A stretch of DNA of 64,000 bases from Nodosilinea nodulosa PCC 7104 (GTDB lineage Bacteria > Cyanobacteriota > Cyanobacteriia > Phormidesmidales > Phormidesmidaceae). The translations under genes and the position numbers were made by a program. This document shows positions 8,657 to 16,702 of the stretch, in pieces. The notes under the pieces are model-generated. The model had not been told where the DNA came from, searched no databases, and was given only the letters and a program-made list of their open reading frames with translations. Position 1 is the first letter of the stretch. The number at the start of each line of letters is the position of its first letter. The stretch is taken from contig NZ_JH976537.1 in the NCBI RefSeq assembly GCF_000309385.1, positions 4,117,785 through 4,181,784 of the forward strand, written 5' to 3'.

Positions 8657-10198
8657 ATGCCTCAACTCACGCAAGGTCTTATTATTGCTGTTTTAATTGG
8701 CCTGCTGCTGGCAATTATTGTGGGGTACTACCTGCGCCAGGGCCAGGTAAATGAGTTGAGCGAGGCTCTGCACCAGAGTCAAAAGCGCCAGGAGGATCTG
8801 GCGCAGGAGCATGAGCAGCGGCTGCGCGACGCCACCCTCCAGCTCCAAAAAGACTACGAAATGCAGCTGGCTGAAAATATGGAGCGCTACCAGGCTCAAT
8901 ACGATGAGCACCGCCGCCAGATCGAAGCTGAATATCGTGCTCGCCAAAGTATGGGGGGCACAGGGGCGGCCATCGATGCCGACAGCACCGCCGAGCAGCG
9001 CATTCGCAAGCAGTACGAGGCGCGCCTGAAGGAAGCTGCCGCCAAAATTCAGCAGGCTTACGAGCAGCACCTGCAAGAAAAGCTGGTTGAGGCGCGATCG
9101 CAGGCCCAGCAAGACTACGATCAACGCCTGGCTGAGGCGTTGGCCCCCTATCAGAATGAAGCCTCGGCTAGCCTAGCCCAAGACCCCAGCCCTCTGCCCC
9201 TCTCTGCCGCAGGGGTAGGGGCATCCGCGATCGGGAGTGTAGAGTCGTCAGCCCTGGCTGAGGTAGAGGCCCGCCTCCAGAGTGAGTATGACCAACGTCT
9301 AGCCGAGCGTTTGGCCGAGTATCAAGACGACATGAATCAGCGTCTGGCTCAGGTGGAGCAAGACTACCAGACCCGCCTGACCATGGCCCAGGGCACCCCC
9401 GCCCCTGACTCCACCGTCGCTGACCCCTCCCCAGAAGAATTGGAGCTCAACCTGCGGCGCGAGCTAGAGGCCAGCCTGCGGGAAGAGTATGAGCAGAAGC
9501 TAGCCGAAAAAATTGAGCATTACCAGGATGAGCTGACCCAGCGCACCCAGGAGCTAGAGCAAAGCTTTGAGGCTCGGCTTCAGCTGCTCCAGACCTCACC
9601 ATCTGACGCCCCTGCCCCCGCCGCATCTGAGTTTGACTTAGATACGGCCATTGCCGCCGCCAGCGCAGCTACCCTGGACGCCAGCGTAGAAACCGGCCTA
9701 AAGGGTGAGGAAGCTCTCTCCGCCGAACCCACCACGCCATCATCAGCTGTCGGTATGGATTTTGATGCCTTCGCAGCCAGCGATCTGGAGAACGCGCAGG
9801 CTGAGGAGTTCTCTCTAGACCCCAATGTCGACAATACACCCCCCGGCGCTAGCGGCATGGAAGCCGATCTAGACCTAGGCCTAGATGATGCTCAGGTCGA
9901 TGAGTTTGCTCTAGATCCTAACTTTGACTCTGGCAGTTTTGAGGCTACCGACCTGGAAGCTGACCTGGGCTTCGAGCCGGATCTTTCCTCGGAGCCAGGG
10001 CCATACCCCACCACTGATATGGGTTTTGACGCCCTTTTAGAAGATGATCTGGGCAGTGCACAGGCCGATGAATTGGGGCTAGACCCCGACTTCGATCCCG
10101 AAAGCCTCGATTTAGAGGCTCTGCTCAACGCCCCAGAACCCAATAACGCCTCTGAGGATCTGCTCAACGGCCTGGACGATATCAGCGATTTAAGCTGA
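8657..10198 (+). CDS. Membrane-anchored coiled-coil protein with acidic C-terminal repeats
   Basis: A 513-residue protein of unknown function. An N-terminal membrane helix (about residues 5-27, LIIAVLIGLLLAIIVGYYL) is followed by a long Glu/Gln/Arg-rich coiled coil to about residue 310. In it a phrase like YxxRLAExLxxYQ recurs at least four times (EYDQRLAERLAEYQDD, EYEQKLAEKIEHYQDE). The rest is highly acidic, with three or four imperfect repeats built around AQxxExxLDPxxD. The ATG at 8657 has AGGGGA upstream; a longer reading from 8615 lacks one. It probably faces the cytoplasm as an anchored scaffold, which is inference. Confidence 0.75.
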   Translation: MPQLTQGLIIAVLIGLLLAIIVGYYLRQGQVNELSEALHQSQKRQEDLAQEHEQRLRDATLQLQKDYEMQLAENMERYQAQYDEHRRQIEAEYRARQSMGGTGAAIDADSTAEQRIRKQYEARLKEAAAKIQQAYEQHLQEKLVEARSQAQQDYDQRLAEALAPYQNEASASLAQDPSPLPLSAAGVGASAIGSVESSALAEVEARLQSEYDQRLAERLAEYQDDMNQRLAQVEQDYQTRLTMAQGTPAPDSTVADPSPEELELNLRRELEASLREEYEQKLAEKIEHYQDELTQRTQELEQSFEARLQLLQTSPSDAPAPAASEFDLDTAIAAASAATLDASVETGLKGEEALSAEPTTPSSAVGMDFDAFAASDLENAQAEEFSLDPNVDNTPPGASGMEADLDLGLDDAQVDEFALDPNFDSGSFEATDLEADLGFEPDLSSEPGPYPTTDMGFDALLEDDLGSAQADELGLDPDFDPESLDLEALLNAPEPNNASEDLLNGLDDISDLS

Positions 10199-10385
10199 TA
10201 GTAAGCAGGCTAGTGGACTGCGATACAAGTGTGGCGACGACTATGGCCAATCGCGAGGGAGCAGGGGAGCTAGGGCGCCAAGCGAGACGCAACAAGCCCG
10301 AATCAAACCGGATATCCCCAGGGGCAAATAGCGGTTTGTCTCAATCAATGGGGTAGGCGGTTCAGAGTTTAGTATCAAACCCGAA

Positions 10386-10432
10386 ATAAAAAAGGATTCC
10401 TGATGTGGAGTGATGGCCAGACCAGGAATCCC
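10386..10432 (-). terminator. Terminator of nrdJ
   Basis: On the minus strand the stem GGATTCCTG / CAGGAATCC, with a loop of about 20 bases, is followed by TTTTTTATTT. It lies about 30 bases after the nrdJ stop codon. Confidence 0.85.
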
Positions 10433-10462
10433 TTGTCCTCTCTCTAACCTGGTCAGTCAAAT

Positions 10463-12646
10463 CTAGTCGGGCTTTTTCTCCGGCATCATGCACTTGTCAG
10501 AATCGCAGCCAGCAGGCCCAGCCTCAATGAGTTCGCCTGCGTCGTAGCGCGACAGAGCAGCGTGGAAGTTGTCGGTGCCGCGCCGGGCTTCTACCTGTTG
10601 TTTTTGAGCCTCAAAGGTGGCTTTGTCGATGGGTTCAAAGGGCAATCGGGGAAAGGTTTGCAAATCGTCAAACCTGGCCAGCAGGGCGGCAGAAATGTAG
10701 CCCTCATCGTTTTGGATGGTCTGGTAAATGCGCTCGGCCAGCGATTCCAGCTCCGGTTCGCGGAACTCGATAGTGGCGGAGGTGTTGTGGGTGGTGTAGT
10801 GCTTTTGCACCTGCATGTAGAAGTCGAACTGAGCCGCCGCCGAGAATTTCTCAATCGCGATTTCGTCGGCCCCCGGCAGGTTGGCCCAGGGCACCTCGAC
10901 GGGAATTTCGACCAGCCACTCGGTGCAGCGCGGGTCAAAGGGATCGTTGAGTAGGTTGCCGTTGTCGTCTTTGTCAGACTGGGATGGGACGATGGTGTAG
11001 CCGTAGTCGATGCAGGCCATCGCTACCGGGTCATTTTTGCGGAAGGTGATGCGGCGAATAAAGCGCTGGGCCTTGGGGGGATGCCAGCCGGGACTAGCGC
11101 CCGTGAGCAGGGATTTGGTGCCAGCGGGCTGCACGGTGGTGCAGCGGTTGGGAACCGCCAGGCCGTGGCGATCGCAGTACTCGCCCACCACGGCATGCAC
11201 AATACCCTTCCAGCGGGTCAGATACTCCCGCTCTCTTTCTTTAAATTCCACCCCCTGCATAGTGTCGGGGCGGCCGGCCTCCCACCAGCGCAGCCACTCG
11301 ACGCCAAAGGCCATGACGAAAAAGTCGAACAGCCCGGTAAACGATACGCCGACGATGGGATCTTCCAGGCGCGACTTTTGGTAGCGGGGTTCCTGGAACT
11401 GGTGATTTAGAAGCACCGCGACGGATAGGGCGGCGGCGGTAAAGGCGTCTTCTTGATCCTGAAGGTTTTCGGGATCTAGCTGGTTCAGGTGCACTTCCGC
11501 CAGGTTGCAGTGAAAGTTTGAGCCCAGAATTTCGCCGCAGGGATTGAGGCCGTAGCGATCGTCGCCGCCCGCCCGCCGTTTCGCTTCCCCGGCCCACTGG
11601 ATCGCGCCTTCGCCCGAGTAAAACTGCTTACGCACCGAGTCAATGCAGTCTTGCAGGCTGGGCTTGGTGTGGAAGACGCGGGTGTGGTTGGCCATGCGCA
11701 GCACGTCGCGCTCGGGGTCAATGCGCCAGTTGCCTTCGCTGTCCTGCTGCCAGAGGTTGTCTTTGGCGCTGGCGGCTAGGTCGTCATTGCTGTCGAACTG
11801 ACGCATGCCCGCGCTGCGACGGATATTGCCCGCCACCACGCAGGCGGCGGCTTCGTCGATCAGTAGGCAGCACTCGACCGAGTTGAGCTGGCGGCCCAGG
11901 GCTTTGTTGAGAATGGTGGCGCAGCGATCGTAGAGCAGCGACAGGCGTACGGGGTTGGCCACGCCGCCAAAGCCCTTCAGCTTTTCGCCAGCGGGGCGCA
12001 CGTCGCGCAGGTCAATGGTGACCTGGATATCGTCGGTGAAGCGATCGTCGGTGGACAGCTCCAGCAGGGTTTCGTAGGATTTTACCCAGCCCTGGCGGCT
12101 GTCGCCGACGCGAATGGTGACCTGGTTGCCCTCGGTGGTGACTTCGGTGGTTTCGTGCCGATCGCCAATAGGAGTTTCGCCAATGCCGCCCGCCATAGTG
12201 ACTATTAGGCGGTTGCGAATGGCCGGGATTTGGCTGATGTACTTGGGTTCGAGAATTGCCCCTGTGCCGCAGCCCATCATGGCCAGATCCATCATCAGGC
12301 CGAAGGCGCGCCAGTCAACGACGTTGGTGCTGGTGCAGTTGTAGGCCCCAGAAAAGTTTTCGGGCTGCTTGCTCCAGGCGGTGCCGCCCACCCACAGCCA
12401 GCGGCCGGAGGGGAGGGCTTTGACCTGGCGCTGCATGCGGTTGAGCAGGGCGGTTTCCTCGGGGGTGAGATCGCCCAGTTCGACCAGGCCGGCCAGGGTG
12501 CGATCGCACACCTGATCCCAGGTTTCGCGCTGCCCCTCTACCACCTCGCCCCGGCGGCTGTAGGTGCGGTAAAACACGGGAAACGCCGCTGGAGCTGCCT
12601 CAGGGAATGGCCCCTGCTGCCGGGTACGGGGAAGTTCTTGAACCAT
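10463..12646 (-). CDS. nrdJ: Adenosylcobalamin-dependent ribonucleoside-triphosphate reductase (class II)
   Basis: A 727-residue monomeric class II ribonucleotide reductase like the Lactobacillus leichmannii enzyme. It reduces ribonucleoside triphosphates to deoxy forms with a coenzyme-B12-derived thiyl radical and needs no oxygen. The redox pair is visible as C104 (YNCTST) together with a cysteine further in. The thiyl/catalytic motif NPCGEI has C370 and E372, and the C-terminal shuttle cysteines are C714 and C719 (GCDSDKC). Family length is about 740 residues, so it is complete. Upstream lie two phased palindromic motifs that may be a regulator site. Confidence 0.95.
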   Translation of the reverse strand: MVQELPRTRQQGPFPEAAPAAFPVFYRTYSRRGEVVEGQRETWDQVCDRTLAGLVELGDLTPEETALLNRMQRQVKALPSGRWLWVGGTAWSKQPENFSGAYNCTSTNVVDWRAFGLMMDLAMMGCGTGAILEPKYISQIPAIRNRLIVTMAGGIGETPIGDRHETTEVTTEGNQVTIRVGDSRQGWVKSYETLLELSTDDRFTDDIQVTIDLRDVRPAGEKLKGFGGVANPVRLSLLYDRCATILNKALGRQLNSVECCLLIDEAAACVVAGNIRRSAGMRQFDSNDDLAASAKDNLWQQDSEGNWRIDPERDVLRMANHTRVFHTKPSLQDCIDSVRKQFYSGEGAIQWAGEAKRRAGGDDRYGLNPCGEILGSNFHCNLAEVHLNQLDPENLQDQEDAFTAAALSVAVLLNHQFQEPRYQKSRLEDPIVGVSFTGLFDFFVMAFGVEWLRWWEAGRPDTMQGVEFKEREREYLTRWKGIVHAVVGEYCDRHGLAVPNRCTTVQPAGTKSLLTGASPGWHPPKAQRFIRRITFRKNDPVAMACIDYGYTIVPSQSDKDDNGNLLNDPFDPRCTEWLVEIPVEVPWANLPGADEIAIEKFSAAAQFDFYMQVQKHYTTHNTSATIEFREPELESLAERIYQTIQNDEGYISAALLARFDDLQTFPRLPFEPIDKATFEAQKQQVEARRGTDNFHAALSRYDAGELIEAGPAGCDSDKCMMPEKKPD

Positions 12647-12674
12647 GGGATCAGCCTTTTGCTAGAACAATTAA

Positions 12675-12734
12675 TGTGCTAACGCTAAATAAGGAGACAT
12701 TCAGATCGATTCCTTAAGATCTAACGCTATATCT
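12675..12734. promoter_or_regulatory. Candidate operator pair upstream of nrdJ
   Basis: An 18-bp imperfect palindrome AGATCTAACGCTATATCT (12717-12734) lies 71-88 bases upstream of the nrdJ ATG. A second partial copy sharing CTAACGCTAAAT begins 42 bases away (motif frame 12675-12692), i.e. four helical turns. The core CTATATCTAG resembles the centre of NrdR boxes (ACACWATATVTWGTGT), the usual repressor sites of ribonucleotide reductase genes, but the outer bases fit poorly. Assignment to NrdR is inference. Confidence 0.5.
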
Positions 12735-12902
12735 AGGCAAGTATAGATGGTCAAAAACTGAATGCAAGGACTACGATTGTCTCATGAGTATAACTTATGT
12801 AAAAAAGGCTTTAGTTAAGACCTGCTAATAGCCACCTTGGTGATAGTTTTCTCTCTCTCAAGAAGGAAAAAGCAGATCTTAACTGTGTAAGAGGGGCAAG
12901 CC

Positions 12903-13154
12903 CTATCGTGGAGGATGAATTAGTTCTCCAAGTGCTTTGACAAAATAGGTCAGGGCAATAATTACCCCTATAGCCATTGTCGTACTTGCGATAGGAGGGG
13001 TTAAGGAAGGGTTGGCAGGAAAACCCATTGGAGGTGCAGGAGCTACCGATTCATCTGTGCGGTATGAGAATCCGTTTGGATTATTAACATTGGCTTTGGC
13101 TAAAAACTCTAGCTTTGCTGTTGCAATTTTTGGGGAGTGGTGTAAGTTATTCAT
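12903..13154 (-). CDS. Small hypothetical protein with C-terminal membrane helix
   Basis: An 83-residue open frame starting MNNLHHSPKIATAKLEFL. The middle is Pro/Asn-rich and the C-terminus has one likely membrane helix (IASTTMAIGVIIALTYFV). I do not recognise it. It has no strong ribosome-binding site, and a GTG at 13214 would add 20 residues. The membrane helix is the main reason to think it may be real; a chance frame remains possible. Confidence 0.4.
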   Translation of the reverse strand: MNNLHHSPKIATAKLEFLAKANVNNPNGFSYRTDESVAPAPPMGFPANPSLTPPIASTTMAIGVIIALTYFVKALGELIHPPR

Positions 13155-13261
13155 GTTCACAAGGAATTGAGCGAGTAGGAAACGAGCTAGAGCACCCTTG
13201 TGCTTTCGGTTCACTCTTCATTGCAAGACTTGCACCTCTTGTAATGAGCTGACTTCCTCAG

Positions 13262-13295
13262 AAGGCGTTGAAGCTTAGGGCCTCAACGCCTTTTT
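13262..13295 (+). terminator. Plus-strand terminator without an obvious gene
   Basis: The stem AGGCGTTGA / TCAACGCCT around a short GC-rich loop is followed by TTTTTGACTTT, a good intrinsic terminator on the plus strand. No plus-strand coding frame of credible length ends before it; the nearest gene upstream is on the minus strand. It may end a small RNA or an antisense transcript. Confidence 0.6.
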
Positions 13296-13349
13296 GACTT
13301 TGAAAGTACTGATTCCCTAAGCACAGAGGCATCATAGCGGATCATTCTT

Positions 13350-13398
13350 AGATGTAGCGTCCAAAAATTGGATTTCAGGAAGATCTAGCGCTACATCT
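13350..13398. promoter_or_regulatory. Second copy of the AGATCTARCGCTAYATCT palindrome
   Basis: The 18-bp palindrome AGATCTAGCGCTACATCT (13381-13398) matches 16 of 18 bases of the site upstream of nrdJ. A half site AGATGTAGCG begins at 13350, exactly 31 bases (about three helical turns) before it. It lies between the terminator at 13262 and the DUF4278 gene at 13607, about 210 bases upstream of that gene. The protein that binds it is unknown. Confidence 0.45.
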
Positions 13399-13606
13399 GG
13401 GAGAACTGCCCCTAGCTGGCCAAGTCGATGGTCTCCTAATCAACAGCACTAGGGGTTTTCTCAGATTTCTCAGGAAGCCTTTACGGATACCTCAGGAACC
13501 CATCAGCGCTCTCTTAACCGCAGCCGAGACTATGAACCTGAAGCTAATCAACCGATGCCTTTGGTGCATGGCTTCTGTTGTGTTGACAGTCTCAGGAGTT
13601 TGAACC

Positions 13607-13786
13607 ATGCAACTTTCCTGCCTTGGCCAGCCCTATGCGGCTTCTGTTCCTACGGTGGAAGCCATCCCCAGCCTTGACACCTTTGTCTTTTTAGGGGTGT
13701 CTTACCCCGGCAAGCAGTTGAGCACCACTACTCAGCCGCGCTCTGCCGAGGCTCTGACCTACCGTGGCCACCGCTACAGCCGCTAG
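13607..13786 (+). CDS. DUF4278 family small protein
   Basis: A 59-residue protein with three short related phrases, LSCLGQPY, FVFLGVSY and LTYRGHRYSR. This repeated (L/Y)xGxxY pattern ending in TYRGHRYSR is characteristic of the cyanobacterial DUF4278 family. Function is unknown; members are small, probably soluble and often present in several copies per genome. AGGAG sits 8 bases before the ATG, and a terminator follows at 13876. Monocistronic. Confidence 0.75.
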   Translation: MQLSCLGQPYAASVPTVEAIPSLDTFVFLGVSYPGKQLSTTTQPRSAEALTYRGHRYSR

Positions 13787-13875
13787 CCCCACGACGAAAT
13801 CGGCCTCTGGTCTAGATCCGATTCCAGAGGGCTCGCTCTTTAAATGAGCTAGACGGATGAGTTGGTTGAACAAGA

Positions 13876-13920
13876 CCAAAGAAAAAGGCCGAGGTGTCTG
13901 TCCTCAGGCTTTTTCTTTGG
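13876..13920. terminator. Bidirectional terminator
   Basis: A long stem CCAAAGAAAAAG / CTTTTTCTTTGG with a G/C-rich top lies between the plus-strand DUF4278 gene and the minus-strand radical SAM gene. A and T runs on both arms let it work in either direction. Confidence 0.8.
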
Positions 13921-13939
13921 AGCTATGGGGCAGTCAAAT

Positions 13940-15553
13940 CTATCTGACGGGCATGGCTACAGACTCGGTGACAAGCGCCGCCTGTTCTGCCTGGCGCTTG
14001 GCGTCTAAATAGGCCGCGAGCTGCTCCTTAATGTTCTGCCGCACGATTTGGCGGAAGTCGATGAAGTGCTCGGCCTGGGCACATACAGAGATGTAGTTGG
14101 CCGTTACGGCTGGATAGCGCCACAGCATGATGGCCAAATTGATCCAAAATTGAAGGCGGGTTTTGCGCAGAACGCCCTGTCGCCACACCACGATGAGAAA
14201 GGCGCGAACGGTGACCCAGTTGATATCTGGTGTCCCCGCCGAGGTGGTGTGGTTTTTGTAGTTGCGCTTCTGGGCCTCGCCCAGCATGAGAAAGTGGCGG
14301 AAGGTGCGATTGAGAACCGTTAGGGGGTCGTAGAGATCCCAAAAGACCTGGATGTATTCTTCGGTGATCGCTTCGATGGGCCGGGTGGGCACAAAATTCA
14401 TCAGGGTCGTTTGGTTGATGTCGGCGCTCTTGCCCAGCAGGCGGCCTTCTTTTTCCAGGCGGTGCCACAGGGCGGTGTCGGGCAGGGCCTGCAGCATGCT
14501 CACCAGGGCGGTGGGAATGGCGGTCTGCTCCACAAACTGATAAATCCGCTGGCCAGCTCCGGCTTTTTCGCCGTCAAAGCCGACAATGAGTCCCGCCATT
14601 ACGCGCAGCCCCGCTTCAGCAATGGAAATTACCGACTCTGAGAGGGGGTCGCGCATGTTTTGAAACTTTTTGGTCAGACTCAGGCTGTCGTCATCGGGGG
14701 TTTCAATCCCTAAGAAAACGGTGCCAAAGTTGCAGTCGACCATCATCTGCATCAGCTCTGGATCTTGAGCCAGATCGACCGAGGCTTCGGTGGCAAAGGA
14801 GAAGGGATAGCCGTGCTCCTCCATCCAGGGCTTCATCGCCTTGAGCAGCAGCTTGACGTTGCGCTTGTTGCCAATAAAGTTGTCGTCCACCATGAAGATG
14901 CTGCGCCGCCAGCCCAGGTCGTAGAGGTACTGAAGCTCGGCCAGCAGCTGCTCGGGCGCTTTGGTGCGGGGCTTGCGTCCGTAGAGCACAATGATGTCGC
15001 AAAACTCGCACTGAAAGGGGCAGCCCCGGGAGAACTGCACCGACATTTCGGCGTAGGCGTCCATCTCCAGCAGGTCGTAGCGGGGGACGGGGGTGCTGGT
15101 GACGTCGGGCTTTTCGCCGCCGGAGCGAAAGGTGCCGCGCTGGTCGCCCCGCTCTACCGCTTCGACAAACATGGGCAGGGTAATTTCCCCTTCATCCAGC
15201 ACCAAAAAGTCGGCTCCAGCGGCCTCGGATTCGTGGGGCATGGAGGTGGGGTAGGGGCCGCCCACCGCCACCAGTTTGCCGTAGCGCTTGGCGGTTTGTA
15301 CGGCGTCTAAAAAGTCTGGGCGGTGGACAATCATGGCTGACACAATCACAATGTCGGCCCAGCGCCACTCGTCGTCGCGGACCTCCCGCACGTTGCGATC
15401 GACCAGTTTGTAATGCCAGGTTTGGGGTAATATCGCCGCTACGGTCACTAGTCCTAGGGGGGGGAGCTGAGCCTTCAAACCAACCAGCTCCAGAGTTTTA
15501 TCAAAAGACCAAAAGCTTTTCGGAAAACGTGGATAGACTAGAAGAATTTTCAT
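13940..15553 (-). CDS. B12-binding radical SAM protein with DUF4070 C-terminus
   Basis: A 537-residue enzyme with three parts: an N-terminal cobalamin-binding Rossmann-type domain (about residues 1-150), a radical SAM domain with the cluster motif CPFQCEFC (C178, C182, C185), and a C-terminal DUF4070-type region (about 400-490). Family members use S-adenosylmethionine and cobalamin to methylate unactivated carbons. Hopanoid C-2 methylase HpnP belongs to this architecture, so a lipid substrate is possible, but cyanobacteria carry several paralogues and I cannot assign one. No hopanoid genes are adjacent. A terminator precedes the IS element upstream only on the other side; the gene appears monocistronic. 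Confidence 0.82.
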   Translation of the reverse strand: MKILLVYPRFPKSFWSFDKTLELVGLKAQLPPLGLVTVAAILPQTWHYKLVDRNVREVRDDEWRWADIVIVSAMIVHRPDFLDAVQTAKRYGKLVAVGGPYPTSMPHESEAAGADFLVLDEGEITLPMFVEAVERGDQRGTFRSGGEKPDVTSTPVPRYDLLEMDAYAEMSVQFSRGCPFQCEFCDIIVLYGRKPRTKAPEQLLAELQYLYDLGWRRSIFMVDDNFIGNKRNVKLLLKAMKPWMEEHGYPFSFATEASVDLAQDPELMQMMVDCNFGTVFLGIETPDDDSLSLTKKFQNMRDPLSESVISIAEAGLRVMAGLIVGFDGEKAGAGQRIYQFVEQTAIPTALVSMLQALPDTALWHRLEKEGRLLGKSADINQTTLMNFVPTRPIEAITEEYIQVFWDLYDPLTVLNRTFRHFLMLGEAQKRNYKNHTTSAGTPDINWVTVRAFLIVVWRQGVLRKTRLQFWINLAIMLWRYPAVTANYISVCAQAEHFIDFRQIVRQNIKEQLAAYLDAKRQAEQAALVTESVAMPVR

Positions 15554-15728
15554 AAAGACCGTATGGGTATCCTCGCCATGCTACGGGAGTTAACTGAAAT
15601 AATCAAACGCAAAACTTAAGAATTTGATACCTACGGTAAGAGGCCTATAAAAAAATCGCTGATTGAATCCTTAAAGCATTAAGTCTGCTGATTTAGAATT
15701 GGGCCACAGAAAGGGATGGTGAGGCTGA

Positions 15729-16639
15729 GAGGGTGTTTGAAAAGTCGGTCCGTGGGTAAAAAAGCTCACTCCGTGTAAGTTGCAGATAGAAGTCAGCAAT
15801 GCCGGAGTGAGACGATGAGTAAAGACTACCCCAGCAATTTAACCCGTGCCCAATACGAGCTGCTGAGTGACTTGCTGCCTGAGGCCAAACCAGGCGGACG
15901 ACCCCGCAGCGTGGATCTGTGGGAGCTGCTCAATGCCATGATGTATCTCCTGGTAGAAGGGTGCCGTTGGCGGGCCTTGCCGGGAGACTTTCCGCCATGG
16001 CAGACGGTGTACACCTACTTCCGGAACTGGCGCAAGGACGGCACCTGGATCATCATTCATGACCACTTGCGCGAGTGGACTCGGATTGAGCAAGACCGAC
16101 ACCCTCAACCGTCAGAAGCCGTCATCGATAGTCAGAGCGTGAAAAGCGCGGCCATGGTGCATGAGGCCGTTGGCTATGATGCGGGCAAAAAGATTAAAGG
16201 ACGTAAACGGTTTCTGGGCGTCGATACCTTCGGCTTGGTGCTGCGGGTGCTGGTCACCGCCGCCAGTGTGCCGGAGCGTGAGGGGGGTAAGCAACTCCTC
16301 AAGCGCGTCAAAGCGATGGGGCCTGCCATCTCGAGACTGACCATTATTTGGGCGGATGGGGGCTTTGATGGCCCTGCTTTCATGATGTGGGTGATGGATA
16401 CCTGTCGTTGGATTCTCCAAGTCGTGCTGCGACCTCAACAAACTAAAGGGTTCGTGCTGCTCAAGAAACGCTGGGTGGTGGAGCGTACCCTCGGTTGGCT
16501 GATGGGGTGCCGACGTTTGGTGCGAGATTATGAACTGCTACCCGAAACCTCAGAGACCCTCATCTACCTGGCCATGATCCGTATTATGGTCAGGCGGTTG
16601 GCATAATTTTTGACCCCTCAGATCTTTTAAAACGTCCTC
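15729..16639 (+). mobile_element. IS5-family insertion sequence, complete
   Basis: A 911-bp element. The ends are inverted repeats, GAGGGTGTTTGAAAAG on the left and GAGGACGTTTTAAAAG on the right (13 of 16 identical). It is flanked by the 3-bp direct repeat TGA (15726-15728 and 16640-16642), the TNA target duplication usual in part of the IS5 family. The single transposase gene is intact. It inserted between two minus-strand genes, about 60 bases past the end of recQ, and disrupts no recognisable frame. Confidence 0.88.
15815..16606 (+). CDS. IS5-family transposase
   Basis: A 263-residue DDE transposase. The N-terminal part (LTRAQYELLSDLLPE to GCRWRALPGDFPPWQTVY) is the DUF4096-like DNA-binding region of IS5 proteins. 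The catalytic acidic residues are seen in VIDSQSVKS (first Asp), IWADGGFDG (second Asp) and RWVVERTLGWL (Glu). Full length with no frameshift, so the element may be active. It catalyses cut-and-paste movement through the terminal repeats. Confidence 0.93.
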   Translation: MSKDYPSNLTRAQYELLSDLLPEAKPGGRPRSVDLWELLNAMMYLLVEGCRWRALPGDFPPWQTVYTYFRNWRKDGTWIIIHDHLREWTRIEQDRHPQPSEAVIDSQSVKSAAMVHEAVGYDAGKKIKGRKRFLGVDTFGLVLRVLVTAASVPEREGGKQLLKRVKAMGPAISRLTIIWADGGFDGPAFMMWVMDTCRWILQVVLRPQQTKGFVLLKKRWVVERTLGWLMGCRRLVRDYELLPETSETLIYLAMIRIMVRRLA

Positions 16640-16702
16640 TGAGAGATCGGAGGTTTTGCTCCCTGGGGATCAGACGGAAACCGCGCTGGATAGTTCGATC
16701 GC

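Noticed and set aside
12647-12902. Possible cobalamin riboswitch upstream of the B12-dependent nrdJ
   Set aside because: No B12-box-like conserved sequence is seen on the nrdJ strand; the short palindromes fit a protein site better.
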